Assembly (NCBI RefSeq): GCF_019457475.1
Contig: NZ_CP080413.1
Span: 1,302,001 to 1,366,000, forward strand
Direction of reading: 5' to 3'
DNA: 64,000 nucleotides
Source of the DNA: Shewanella acanthi
GTDB lineage: Bacteria > Pseudomonadota > Gammaproteobacteria > Enterobacterales > Shewanellaceae
How positions within the stretch are numbered: position 1 is the first letter of the stretch; each line of letters starts with the position of its first letter. Positions 1-8,493 of the stretch are shown piece by piece. Made by a program: the position numbers and the translations under genes. The notes under the pieces are model-generated. The model did no database searches. It had not been told where the DNA came from and saw nothing but the letters and a program-made list of their open reading frames with translations.

Positions 1-397
1 GCAATTTACTGATACTTGGTTGTAATAGTCGATTGAGGTGGGCAGGAAGTGGTTGCCAAAGGTAGCGAGTTTGTCCAGCTAGTTGATATGGTGAAGCTAA
101 TTCCCCCCACGATTCACTGCCATCATCGATTGTTCGCAGCGCATTTTTAACGCAATCGAGCGCGCCTGATACTCGGAAAAACAGCGGGATATCGTGCTGG
201 CGCTCGATACATCCTAGTTTACCGGTGAGCCAGAGCACGAGTCCTGTGAGTGTTATCTCAGACTGATATGTCGATGGAACTCTGGCGAGTTTACTTAAAA
301 AAATAGCAAAAGTTACAGCATGTGTGTCGGCATCAGGATACACACCACCAGAGTTTTTTTGTCTATTGGATGCTGAAATTTGATTACTTGAAATCAT
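1..397 (-). CDS. Unidentified protein, N-terminal part (gene runs off the left edge)
   Basis: An open frame on the minus strand starts with ATG at 397 and stays open for 132 codons to the window edge. The predicted start is MISSNQISASNRQKNSGG. The visible part is soluble-looking, with no signal peptide and no membrane segment. It carries a leucine-rich stretch around residues 45-60 (LTGLVLWLTGKLG). I do not recognise the family. It is transcribed away from the wecA-like genes, separated from them by a long AT-rich gap. The long stop-free frame and ordinary amino-acid composition support it being real; its function cannot be judged without the rest of the gene. Confidence 0.55.
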   Translation of the reverse strand, partial: MISSNQISASNRQKNSGGVYPDADTHAVTFAIFLSKLARVPSTYQSEITLTGLVLWLTGKLGCIERQHDIPLFFRVSGALDCVKNALRTIDDGSESWGELASPYQLAGQTRYLWQPLPAHLNRLLQPSISKL

Positions 398-967
398 TTG
401 CTGCTCTTGATGTTGTGCAACTAGTGAATATAAATAGAGCAAACACGTCATACGTGATTTCTCAAGATATACGTTATCTATAAATTAAGAAATAATTTGG
501 GTACTTAATTAAACATCTGAGTATGTTGCTTTAATGTTTTTTTGTTTTTTTTATGTTATTTATCAGTTGTTTTTTAAAGCCCCTGTTCATAAAACCTGCA
601 CTTGTGGCAATGTCGGGTATGACTGATTTTGAAAAAGGTTAAATTAAACTGTTTTTATTGTATTATGAGTAAATATAATGGTACTGGGTTTATTTTGCGC
701 AGCATCAAGGTTTCATCTCGATATTATTAAGTTGATAAGTGCTCTAAAAATGGCATTGAGAGTAATATTGGAAAGCAGAAACGTGATTTTGGAGTGTCAT
801 GGTTTGTTACTAAAAACTGTTTTATAAAGAATTAAGTTATAAATTTTGAATTGATATACGAAATGGAATTCGAGCATTTGGCGAGTGTATCTATTTGTTT
901 TTTTAAAAGATATTTGTCATTTTTAAAGCGAATTCAGTTACAGTGATTACATTTTTTGAGTGGTTTT
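398..967. other. AT-rich intergenic region between divergent genes
   Basis: This 570-base gap separates the left-edge gene from the first wecA-like gene. It is clearly richer in A and T than its neighbours, with long T runs (for example 537-552). A TATAAT hexamer at 674-679 could be a -10 element for the rightward gene, but no good -35 lies at standard distance and the leader would be about 280 bases. I see no convincing ORF, no ops/JUMPStart element and no strong terminator. Confidence 0.4.
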
Positions 968-2083
968 ATGTTGACTGGAATGATTATTTTAAGTGTTTTT
1001 TTTGCCTCATTAGTTAGCTTGTTCTTATTTCGGCTTTGTGCTCCGAAAGTAGGTTTGGTTGATAAACCGAATGATCGCAAGTTACATGTAGGTCAAATTC
1101 CTTTGGTTGGTGGTGTTTCAGTTTTTACTACTATTGCGTTGACACTATTTTTTAATCCAGAATTACTGCTCGAACCCCAGTTGTATGTTTGCTGTTCTTT
1201 AATTTTGGTCATTGTAGGGGTTATTGATGACCGTTATGACATTAGTTTTAAACTCAGACTGTTTATTCAAGCGGCAGTGTCTATTGGGATGATCCTGATA
1301 GGCGAACGTAGTTTGCACAATCTAGGCTATTTAATGGGAAGCGATGAAATTCGGATCCCTGAAATCGCGAGTTATTGCCTAACGGTTATTGCCGTGATCG
1401 GTGCGATTAATGCCTTTAATATGGTTGATGGTATTGACGGTTTATTAGGTGGATTAGCCTCAGTTACTTTTGCGGGCTTAGGCTTGCTTTTTTATTGGTA
1501 CGGGATGCATAACTTCGCTTCGTTCTGTGTGCTGCTCGTTGTTGCTATGCTGCCTTACATCATGCTCAACCTAGGATTTCCATTCGGCAAACGTTTCAAA
1601 GTATTTATGGGCGATGCGGGCAGCATCTTTATCGGTTTTACCGTAATTTGGTTACTAGTTGTTGGAAGCCAGGGAGAGCATGCTACTGCGATTCGACCTG
1701 TCACAGCACTGTGGTTAATTGCTTTACCCTTGATGGATATGGCTTGCATTATGATCCGCCGTATTCGCAAAGGACAATCGCCATTTAAGCCAGATCGCGA
1801 ACATTTACATCACATTTGTCAGCGTGTAGGTCTATCGTCACGTGCTTCTTTGTTACTGATTTGCACTATAGCGATGATAATAGCGGGTATCGGAATCGTA
1901 TCAGAAGTCTATAAAGTCAATGAGAACATCATGTTTTTGGCATTTTTGTTGATGTTTTTTATTTATTTTTTGTTGTTAAATAATATCTGGCGGATCACTT
2001 CTTACTTTAAACGTAATTTATCTGTGGCGCAGCCTACCGCCGAGAAGCGGATTGAGGTTGTAGAACTAGAATCCCGTCAATAA
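968..2083 (+). CDS. WecA-type undecaprenyl-phosphate sugar-phosphate transferase (first copy)
   Basis: Integral membrane enzyme of the MraY/WecA (glycosyltransferase family 4) superfamily. Such enzymes transfer a sugar-1-phosphate, typically GlcNAc-1-P, from a UDP-sugar to undecaprenyl phosphate and so start O-antigen, common-antigen or capsule repeat synthesis. Family signatures are present: the Asp pair DDRYD near residues 87-91, NAFNMVDGIDG near 148-158, FMGDAGS with Asp near 215, and HLHH near 279. About ten hydrophobic segments span its 371 residues, close to the usual WecA length. A TTG at 956 is in frame, but the ATG at 968 has GAG seven bases upstream and is preferred. A close paralogue follows at 2467, so substrate assignment (WecA or another sugar) is uncertain. 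It is probably part of a surface-polysaccharide locus. Confidence 0.87.
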   Translation: MLTGMIILSVFFASLVSLFLFRLCAPKVGLVDKPNDRKLHVGQIPLVGGVSVFTTIALTLFFNPELLLEPQLYVCCSLILVIVGVIDDRYDISFKLRLFIQAAVSIGMILIGERSLHNLGYLMGSDEIRIPEIASYCLTVIAVIGAINAFNMVDGIDGLLGGLASVTFAGLGLLFYWYGMHNFASFCVLLVVAMLPYIMLNLGFPFGKRFKVFMGDAGSIFIGFTVIWLLVVGSQGEHATAIRPVTALWLIALPLMDMACIMIRRIRKGQSPFKPDREHLHHICQRVGLSSRASLLLICTIAMIIAGIGIVSEVYKVNENIMFLAFLLMFFIYFLLLNNIWRITSYFKRNLSVAQPTAEKRIEVVELESRQ

Positions 2084-2094
2084 GCTCTACTGAT

Positions 2095-2137
2095 GGTCAG
2101 ATATCGTTAAATCTCAAGATACGGTATCTGGCCTTTT
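2095..2137 (+). terminator. Probable rho-independent terminator after the first wecA-like gene
   Basis: A 13-bp stem (2095-2107 with 2121-2133, including two G-U pairs) is followed by TTTT at 2134-2137. It begins 11 bases after the stop codon, so the two wecA-like genes are probably separate transcription units. Confidence 0.65.
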
Positions 2138-2297
2138 GCACTATCTATCATTGTTCTGCTTTGCCTCTTATGTAAGTCCTCATTTATCTCCATGAGTTAT
2201 CCGCCACTGAGATTAATTAGCACCCTTAAATGTGTTTATCATACATTCAGTTGATTCCATAAACCGTGTTAATTCGTAGAATGAAGCAGTTGGACTT

Positions 2298-2311
2298 GTT
2301 TGTTAACAAAC
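2298..2311. repeat. 14-bp perfect palindrome between the two wecA-like genes
   Basis: GTTTGTTAACAAAC is a perfect palindrome. Outer arms TGGAC (2291-2295) and GTCCA (2318-2322) extend the dyad. It lies about 50 bases upstream of the -35 region of the candidate promoter for the second wecA-like gene, so an operator or regulator site is possible. The regulator is unknown. Confidence 0.45.
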
Positions 2312-2357
2312 GAACTGGTCCAGCATGGGGTTAAACTGGCTTTTATTTGAAAATATT

Positions 2358-2391
2358 TTGACACTTCATTGTCAATAAGCGCTGCTATACT
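2358..2391 (+). promoter_or_regulatory. Candidate promoter and operator of the second wecA-like gene
   Basis: TGCTATACT at 2383-2391 is an extended -10 element. A TTGACA at 2358-2363 is 22 bases from it, too far for a normal -35. TTGACA is also the left arm of an inverted repeat TTGACA-N6-TGTCAA (2358-2375), which may be an operator. The gene starts 76 bases downstream. The rest of the 2138-2466 gap shows nothing else recognisable. Confidence 0.45.
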
Positions 2392-2466
2392 GATATGACA
2401 TTAGCTCAACACAGTATGCGTAAAGGGTTATTTCAAATTCTGTATTAGCCTTAAGGAAGAGTGTTT

Positions 2467-3528
2467 ATGGAATATTTATTGCCGTTTTTAACTGCGTTTG
2501 GTTTGACTTGTATAACAATTCTTGTGTTGAATCCCTTAGCCCAGCGAGTTGGGTTAGTTGATGTCCCTAACGAGCGTAAGCTCCATGTCGGAGCAATTCC
2601 ATTGATCGGTGGCGTTGCAATTTATTGCAGTGTGTTAACAGTTTCAAGCATAGCGATAGAGCAAAGCCAAGTGTTTAATCTTTATCTTATTTCTGCAGCT
2701 TTTATTCTTTTCTTAGGTGTATTGGATGACAAGTATGATCTGTCAGTACGGGTGCGTATGACAGCTCAGGTACTTACCGCTTCGATACTGATTTTCGGTG
2801 CAGGGCTCTATCTCAATACATTCGGCAATATATTGTATTTTTTTGAGTTAAAACTCGGTTATATAGGTGTTTTTGTTACTGTTTTAGCAGTTATTGGAGC
2901 GATTAATGCCTTCAATATGGTGGATGGTATCGATGGGTTAGCGGGCATGCTGAGCTTAGTCACCTTTGGTGCTTTAACAGTTCTATTTTATTTTGCGGGG
3001 AATAGTTGGTTTATGCTGCCCTTACTGTTTATCGGGGCAATTATCGGTTATCTACTGTTTAATCTTCGTTGGCCATTCCCGTCGATTGAAAAAATTTTTA
3101 TGGGTGATGCGGGCAGTATGCTGATTGGTTTAACCGTTGTTTGGTTACTGGTACTGGGCACCCAACCTGCAAGTAATTATATCAGTGGTGAAATGGTGTT
3201 TTCACCAGTTACAGCCTTGTATCTTATTGCAATTCCGCTGATGGATATGGCGGCAATTATGTATCGTCGCATCAAAAAAGGGATGTCTCCTTTTAAACCT
3301 GACCGTGATCACTTACACCATATCTTCGAGCGTGCGGGATATAACCGTAAGCAGACTTTGGTTGCCATTTCTTGTGCTGCTGTTGTGTTGGCCATGATTG
3401 GGGTAACAGCAGAAATTTTACAGGTAGCCGAGTGGATCATGTTTGTGGGATTTTTGGCAATTTTTGCTATTTACAACTGGGCTTTGGCTAATATTTGGCA
3501 AATTTTGACTTGGGTAAGAAAAACCTAA
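2467..3528 (+). CDS. WecA-type undecaprenyl-phosphate sugar-phosphate transferase (second copy)
   Basis: Second member of the MraY/WecA superfamily, 353 residues with about ten membrane segments. It shares near-identical blocks with the gene at 968: ERKLHVG(A/Q)IPL(I/V)GGV near the N-terminus, the Asp pair DDKYD, NAFNMVDGIDGL, FMGDAGSM, and PDRDHLHHI near the C-terminus. It should attach a sugar-1-phosphate to undecaprenyl phosphate at the inner membrane. An in-frame GTG at 2461 is only three bases from AAGGA (2453-2457), while the ATG at 2467 has nine-base spacing and is chosen. The tandem copy suggests either local duplication with divergence in sugar specificity or two separate polysaccharides. 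It is followed at once by a strong bidirectional terminator, so it is a single-gene unit or the last gene of one. Confidence 0.88.
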   Translation: MEYLLPFLTAFGLTCITILVLNPLAQRVGLVDVPNERKLHVGAIPLIGGVAIYCSVLTVSSIAIEQSQVFNLYLISAAFILFLGVLDDKYDLSVRVRMTAQVLTASILIFGAGLYLNTFGNILYFFELKLGYIGVFVTVLAVIGAINAFNMVDGIDGLAGMLSLVTFGALTVLFYFAGNSWFMLPLLFIGAIIGYLLFNLRWPFPSIEKIFMGDAGSMLIGLTVVWLLVLGTQPASNYISGEMVFSPVTALYLIAIPLMDMAAIMYRRIKKGMSPFKPDRDHLHHIFERAGYNRKQTLVAISCAAVVLAMIGVTAEILQVAEWIMFVGFLAIFAIYNWALANIWQILTWVRKT

Positions 3529-3571
3529 ATTATTCAATTGTTGACTATTGATTGGTTGTGGAAGGAGTTAT

Positions 3572-3601
3572 AAAGGCTAGAAATGAACATTTCTAGCCTT
3601 T
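3572..3601. terminator. Bidirectional terminator between convergent genes
   Basis: A perfect 14-bp stem (3572-3585 with 3588-3601) has an A-rich left flank and a T-rich right end. It sits between the convergent wecA-like gene and the HutD-like gene and can serve both strands. Confidence 0.8.
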
Positions 3602-3607
3602 AATTTA

Positions 3608-4291
3608 TTAATTGATATTATTCGATAATTTAATGATAAGCCCATTAAATTTTTGATTATTTTTTAAAGTGATTCTAGCTTCTTTCGTGAATATCAATAG
3701 ATCATAGGCTTCAAGCTGGATTTCGATATCATTAACAAATACAGTAATTGGCTCTAGGGTTAACAGTAACTCATGTGCGAGTGTATATCCAGTTCGTCTA
3801 CATGCAGTCCAAAGTACTTCACCTATTGTAGCCTGACTGGCATTTGTTAATTGATCGACCTCTGAATGGTACTTTCCCCTTCTTGTCATCACGTTAAAGT
3901 CTAAAACGAAGGCGCCTATTAGCTCACTCGTGATATTGTTTTCGCCATCGAAAGCAAAAACGTTTCCCTTAGGTGCTAATAATTGGCTATCGATTACTTG
4001 CCCCTCTTCATCCTTAATTATTAGCCTTAAGCCGCTTCCTTCCAGAATGGACAGTTTTCTATCGACGTCTTTAAAGCGCGAAAACAGTCCATTGCTTGAC
4101 ACCTTTGCGATACTGATACGGTAGTCAAAGTTCTCAAGATCTGCCGACTGAGGAGAGATGAATAATTGTTTTGTGCTACCGCCACCATTCTTCCAAGGGG
4201 TATCTGGGCAGTCCCGATAGTGGATTAATCTAAAATCTGTATACAAGTTGGTTCCTTTATATGTATCGGGTAAATTCGAGTCATCTCGCAT
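3608..4291 (-). CDS. HutD/Ves family protein
   Basis: A 227-residue soluble protein of the HutD/Ves cupin-like family. The hallmark is the N-terminal block WKNGGGSTKQLF near residue 33, followed by FDYRISIAKVSSNGLFSRF and the DRKLSILEGSG stretch, which match the family in order. HutD is linked to histidine utilisation regulation and Ves to cold response in E. coli, but the biochemical role is not settled. No hut gene is adjacent, so a histidine role cannot be inferred from context. Length fits the family (about 190-230). It lies on the same strand as the yjb cluster but after that cluster's terminator, so it is probably transcribed separately. The start has only a weak ribosome-binding site. 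Confidence 0.78.
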   Translation of the reverse strand: MRDDSNLPDTYKGTNLYTDFRLIHYRDCPDTPWKNGGGSTKQLFISPQSADLENFDYRISIAKVSSNGLFSRFKDVDRKLSILEGSGLRLIIKDEEGQVIDSQLLAPKGNVFAFDGENNITSELIGAFVLDFNVMTRRGKYHSEVDQLTNASQATIGEVLWTACRRTGYTLAHELLLTLEPITVFVNDIEIQLEAYDLLIFTKEARITLKNNQKFNGLIIKLSNNIN

Positions 4292-4474
4292 TCACTGCAG
4301 GATTTACTGTTAGTGATAGTTGTTTCACTTTGGAGGTTAATTGCTTGAGGATGACAGTTGACCATAAATGAGAAATCGATCATTGACTCCAAATATAGTC
4401 ATATGATGTCTACTGAACGAGGTTCACTCCATAATGCTTTTCTGAGGTTCTTAAAATCGGGTCACATCAATAAA

Positions 4475-4507
4475 AAAGGGCGAGGTACAAAGTACCGAGC
4501 CCTTAAT
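4475..4507 (-). terminator. Terminator of the yjb-type operon
   Basis: The minus strand reads a GC-rich hairpin (AAGGGC-x-AGGTAC arms with a three-base loop, one mismatch) followed by a run of six T. It begins 11 bases after the stop of the yjbH-like gene. Confidence 0.8.
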
Positions 4508-4517
4508 TTATAGTTTG

Positions 4518-6851
4518 TTATTTATAACTACTTTCTCTTGTAAACCAAGGTTGTCTTGCATCGGTTAAACCGTAGAGGCTGTACTTACGGCCAAGCATTT
4601 GTCCCCCATCTCGGGTTAATGGCAACCAACCGAAGTTCGCCCTGCTATGAGTAGACTTAACGGTCATCAAATCGTAGGGGATTGAGATATAGAAACCTTT
4701 GGTAAAGCTGCCTTCACCAAACTCATCTGCCGATAAATCTGTTTTGCTAGCAAAGGCGCCAACAATGACACCACTATCGAATTGTTTCGAAAAGTCGATA
4801 GTAACACCTTTGTCTTCTGTCAGGTATTGACCCGCGCTAATTTTCAATAAGGTATTAGGGAACCAATCTGGTTGGTAATAAACGGTAGCATGGCCTGTCA
4901 TTGTACCAGTTTGAACACGGTAGTCTCGGCCAGTGATTGGGTCAAAATGATTTTCATCTTGGTAGATACCAAACATGCTGTCCGGATCGCGCTGTTTAAC
5001 ATAGTTAACATCGACACCAAATGCCCACTGGCTATTCATTGGTCGGTATAGAAACTCGCTACCGACACCGGCAAACATCATCTCTAAATAACCGCCATAG
5101 GCTTGGTAATAAATATTGTCGTTTAAGTTATCCATCCAAGTCAGTTGCAAATTGTTGAGTCTGACAGGGTGATCATGGATATATTCGCGAATGAGTGTTC
5201 GTACCCGCTTTAAATCGGTGCCGTCTGGGGGGACGTTATATAGAAATTTATCGTAATTGTCGTAAAGATTTAGGTAAACAGAACTTGATAGGTCTAAGTG
5301 ATCGCTAAAGCGATAACGGGCAGAAGCTGTCATGCCGATATTGAACATGTAAAAGCCTTCGCTACCACCAAATGATTGCACTAATGTTGGGGCGATATCA
5401 AAACTAAAGCTGTCATCCCAACTTTGTTCTTTTTGATAGACAAGTTGTCCTTGAGGAATCGTTGGAACACTTAGAGTGGTAGCATCGGCCATTTTTGCAT
5501 CAACGTAGCCATAACTGGCAACTTTTGCGAATTGCTTAGAGTCTATGTGGGTTTCTGTTATCGCTTGCCTGTTGCTGGTTTCGATGACTCGGTATTCTAT
5601 GATACGTGAAGCATCGGTGTTATTCGCCAGTATTGTTGCTGCGCGTTGCAGAGCTTCATTTCTGTTTCGAAACTTAGTTTGTTCACCAACTAAGATAATG
5701 CTATCTGACGCGAGATAGATTTTAGGATTGTAATAACCCGCAATGGTTTCTAGTTCTAAAGCGACTTTATCCCAATCAACATTTGGGATGTTTGAGATGA
5801 TTGCCGTGGTCGCAGGAGAGGATGTTTTTAGTTTAGCAACCGTATTCTCAGATTTGACTGTAGCCACTGCCGGCGCGGTATCAGTAACGGGCTGTGACAA
5901 AGGTTTTGTCATTGAAACTGCCGCTAACGGCTTGTATTCACTGGATTCAGGATCGGTTTTAATCTGATTTAAGGTATTAAAGTTCATCTGCAGGCTAATA
6001 CCTAAGGTCAGGGTATTACCGCGCTCGTAGCTTAAATGTAGATCTGCCCAGTCTTCATAGCGATAGAGGGCGCCAAAGTTAAACTTGCTGTCCTGCGGCA
6101 TAGCAATATCGCCAAATGTAGTTGGAAAGTCCGACTTATAGTCGTTACCATCATACTCGATTTTAAATCGTAGTGGTTCCCATGGCGTTTGGTACTCTAC
6201 ACCGCCAAAAACGGCGGCACAGCCCTTAAACCATCGCTGATAATCAACCGTGCCACCTTTTCCTCCCCATGAATTGTCACGATCACAATTATCGCTTAAA
6301 TCTTTATTATCGGAGGTCAGATTGCCACTGTTGCCAATATAACCCCAACCAACGCCAAGGGTAAAATCTAAAGGGCCAACACGTTTAGTTGCAGCGATAA
6401 ATTCGCCATCAAATAGCCCTGTGCCACCAAAGTCACGCACGCCAATGGAGGTTTCCGGAAGCCAGAAGCTCTCCTCGATTAGGCGAATTTTAAAATCGAT
6501 GCCCTTGTCGGTGTACTTGGTTTTACCGCTAAAATTGGGGTCATTACTGTAGAGTAAATCTTGCACTTGGGTATAACGAACAGTACTTTCAAACCAAGGG
6601 AATAGCTGCACTGAAGCACTAAAATGCTGGTATTCATCGTTATATTGGGTGGCAAAATTAAATTCGCCTTCAGGCGCCATCCGTCCTGTCGGCATTTGCA
6701 TTAAGCCTACGCCACCAAAATCTGACTGTGAGGGTAAAAGTTGCGGGTAGGCTAATTCATCGGCAGAGGCATAGAGCAGTGGGAAAAGCGCCAATGAAAG
6801 GGCGGATAAACGTCCAAAATGTGGAAAAACAGCAATTGACTTCTTCATCAC
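4518..6851 (-). CDS. yjbH: YjbH/GfcD-like outer-membrane exopolysaccharide protein
   Basis: A 777-residue protein with an N-terminal signal peptide ending near ASA-DELAY and a long, aromatic-rich, strand-forming body typical of outer-membrane beta-barrels. The opening SDFGGVGLMQMPTGRMAPEGE is characteristic of YjbH/GfcD proteins. Members of this family are tied to exopolysaccharide or group 4 capsule secretion, and their Yjb genes overproduce an extracellular polysaccharide in E. coli. A linker rich in Ala/Thr/Pro around residues 300-350 separates two barrel-like halves, with a YjbH-like middle domain between. It overlaps the preceding yjbG-like gene by four bases (ATGA), so translation is probably coupled. 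It is the last gene of the cluster. Length is close to the usual ~700 residues. Confidence 0.88.
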   Translation of the reverse strand: MMKKSIAVFPHFGRLSALSLALFPLLYASADELAYPQLLPSQSDFGGVGLMQMPTGRMAPEGEFNFATQYNDEYQHFSASVQLFPWFESTVRYTQVQDLLYSNDPNFSGKTKYTDKGIDFKIRLIEESFWLPETSIGVRDFGGTGLFDGEFIAATKRVGPLDFTLGVGWGYIGNSGNLTSDNKDLSDNCDRDNSWGGKGGTVDYQRWFKGCAAVFGGVEYQTPWEPLRFKIEYDGNDYKSDFPTTFGDIAMPQDSKFNFGALYRYEDWADLHLSYERGNTLTLGISLQMNFNTLNQIKTDPESSEYKPLAAVSMTKPLSQPVTDTAPAVATVKSENTVAKLKTSSPATTAIISNIPNVDWDKVALELETIAGYYNPKIYLASDSIILVGEQTKFRNRNEALQRAATILANNTDASRIIEYRVIETSNRQAITETHIDSKQFAKVASYGYVDAKMADATTLSVPTIPQGQLVYQKEQSWDDSFSFDIAPTLVQSFGGSEGFYMFNIGMTASARYRFSDHLDLSSSVYLNLYDNYDKFLYNVPPDGTDLKRVRTLIREYIHDHPVRLNNLQLTWMDNLNDNIYYQAYGGYLEMMFAGVGSEFLYRPMNSQWAFGVDVNYVKQRDPDSMFGIYQDENHFDPITGRDYRVQTGTMTGHATVYYQPDWFPNTLLKISAGQYLTEDKGVTIDFSKQFDSGVIVGAFASKTDLSADEFGEGSFTKGFYISIPYDLMTVKSTHSRANFGWLPLTRDGGQMLGRKYSLYGLTDARQPWFTRESSYK

Positions 6852-7630
6852 AGCGCTCGATTTTTGAGTAATTCAACAATGTTGTCGTTTAACGTCGCAA
6901 ATCCATTAAATGGACTGGAAAACTCAACATACAATAAAGCCCCAGGAGCTATATCCTGTGCTCGGTGATTCCAATAGGCTATAGGCTGTTTTATTGCCTC
7001 CCCATTGGGTTGAATCAACCATACATAACTATTTTCGGCGTTATCGAGTAAATTGACCTTATCGAGATAATCTTGGCTTTTCGTTGTGACTTGCCAAGGT
7101 TGCTGACTTATACCGTTAACGGCGCCTAGAACAGTAATAGTGTTTGGACGTGGGGGAAGAATGAGCTGATATTGCCCTTCTATCAATGGATTCAGTGCTT
7201 CGTTAATCCTTATCAGATCAATATCCAACGGTTGCATAATACGCTTACCTAGCTTGAGTTGGCGTATATACTCACTGAATTGACCGAGCTTATGTACATA
7301 CTCACTTTCGGTCGAGTCTGATTGCATTTGCGACAGTGAATCTAGAATTTCCTTTCGCTTTGTTTCTAGCTCTTGCGTATCTTGCATATCCCAAAGCGCA
7401 GCGCCTAACCAGTAGATTGGCTGAGGCTTGGTCTTCGCAGGATTATAGTTAGGCAATTGCACGATGCCTTCCTGAACAGCCTGTTGAACACGTATAGGAG
7501 TAGGATAACTTAATTGAAATAATGGGGCTTGTTCAGCAGAGGTGCTAACAACCAATTGGGTTTGCGCGAAGGCTAACGGCTGAAATAATGCACCTGCAAG
7601 AATTGTTGAAAGCAAAAAATACGGCTTCAT
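6848..7630 (-). CDS. yjbG: YjbG/GfcC-like periplasmic capsule/exopolysaccharide protein
   Basis: A 260-residue protein with a cleavable signal peptide (MKPYFLLSTILAGALFQPLAFA). The region RPNTITVLGAVNG-to-GALLYVEF resembles the beta-grasp (SLBB-like) fold of GfcC/YjbG, a periplasmic protein encoded with group 4 capsule genes. Its position between the YjbF-like lipoprotein and the YjbH-like barrel is that of E. coli yjbEFGH. It overlaps yjbH by ATGA and begins 11 bases after yjbF ends, so the three genes form one operon. Direct molecular function is unknown even in the family. Confidence 0.85.
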   Translation of the reverse strand: MKPYFLLSTILAGALFQPLAFAQTQLVVSTSAEQAPLFQLSYPTPIRVQQAVQEGIVQLPNYNPAKTKPQPIYWLGAALWDMQDTQELETKRKEILDSLSQMQSDSTESEYVHKLGQFSEYIRQLKLGKRIMQPLDIDLIRINEALNPLIEGQYQLILPPRPNTITVLGAVNGISQQPWQVTTKSQDYLDKVNLLDNAENSYVWLIQPNGEAIKQPIAYWNHRAQDIAPGALLYVEFSSPFNGFATLNDNIVELLKNRAL

Positions 7631-7641
7631 AAAGGTTCCAT

Positions 7642-8352
7642 TTAAGATGCAAAGGGTTTCAGCAGTATCATTTCGATATAAGGCAAGTTTGGCGCTATTT
7701 TTTGCCAGCTTTTAATCACACGACCATTTTTCGGGTCTACCCAAAACTCATTTTGATATTGGATATTCAATGAATCGACAGAAACAAATTCACTGTAGTG
7801 CAGTGTTGTCTTGGGTGACTCATTAATCATCACTACTTCTTCAGCCACTAATTTGAATTGCGAATTAAGCGTATAGCCATAATGGTAACCTGGCTGCCAA
7901 TCTATGGTTCGAGTCCATTGTTTGGGTGTGTTATTTAAGTGCAAACCAAGAAGAATTGGATCTGGTTCGGTACTTTCCACAGACACTAGATTGCCTTGGA
8001 CCAATTTGTGGGTTTTAACTAAGCGGCCATTAATCGTCACAAGCATGGCTTTATCAGCTGACAACCATTTCAGCTCTAATGGGGCTGATTGAGTCGGAGT
8101 TGAGTTTAGATAAGTTTTAGGCTCAGCAAATGCCAACGTGATAAATACCTGAGAAGCACCTTCAATTTTGGCGTAAATACTGGCGTAGGGATTGGCTTTT
8201 ATTTGCTCAGGAGTTAATACGATATCTGGATTACCATAATAGGCGAGGGCAATAGTGTCGTTTAAGGCGCTAATCCGTTGGCTACAGCCAGAAATGCTCA
8301 ATAGTAATGCCGAAAGGCCGATGAGTGGGAATAATCTGATAATCTTACGCAT
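7642..8352 (-). CDS. yjbF: YjbF/GfcB-like outer-membrane lipoprotein
   Basis: A 236-residue lipoprotein. The signal sequence ends in the lipobox SISGC, giving an acylated Cys near residue 23. The body matches the GfcB/YjbF family: repeated references to extended beta strands, the block PDIVLTPEQIKANPYAS after the lipobox, and NQFWVDPKNG-like text (here NEFWVDPKNGRVIKSWQ) near the C-terminus. The family is required with YjbG and YjbH homologues for capsule or exopolysaccharide export; mechanism unknown. A terminator-like hairpin lies upstream, between this gene and the small yjbE-like gene, so it may be expressed less strongly than yjbE. Confidence 0.85.
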   Translation of the reverse strand: MRKIIRLFPLIGLSALLLSISGCSQRISALNDTIALAYYGNPDIVLTPEQIKANPYASIYAKIEGASQVFITLAFAEPKTYLNSTPTQSAPLELKWLSADKAMLVTINGRLVKTHKLVQGNLVSVESTEPDPILLGLHLNNTPKQWTRTIDWQPGYHYGYTLNSQFKLVAEEVVMINESPKTTLHYSEFVSVDSLNIQYQNEFWVDPKNGRVIKSWQKIAPNLPYIEMILLKPFAS

Positions 8353-8445
8353 CCGAGTTGCTTATGTTGAGTTTGTTCACTAGCCAATCTAAAGAGATAT
8401 TGGTGTGAATTCAAGGGAAACCATGGCGAAATCAAAAAACAAAAC

Positions 8446-8476
8446 TAAAAAAACAACCGCCATAAGGCGGTTGTTT
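8446..8476 (-). terminator. Terminator or attenuator between yjbE-like and yjbF-like genes
   Basis: The minus strand reads an 11-bp perfect stem (8476-8466 with 8461-8451, four-base loop) followed by a T-rich tract. Placed 18 bases after the small yjbE-like gene, it would cap most transcription there and let a fraction continue into yjbFGH. Confidence 0.78.
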
Positions 8477-8493
8477 TAAATTCAATTGTCAAC

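Noticed and set aside
398..967. Possible RfaH-type ops/JUMPStart element before the polysaccharide genes
   Set aside because: No GGCGGTAG-type sequence was found on either strand of the gap.
2358..2363. TTGACA as a normal -35 for the second wecA-like gene
   Set aside because: It is 22 bases from TATACT, too far for a standard promoter; the extended -10 is more likely used alone.
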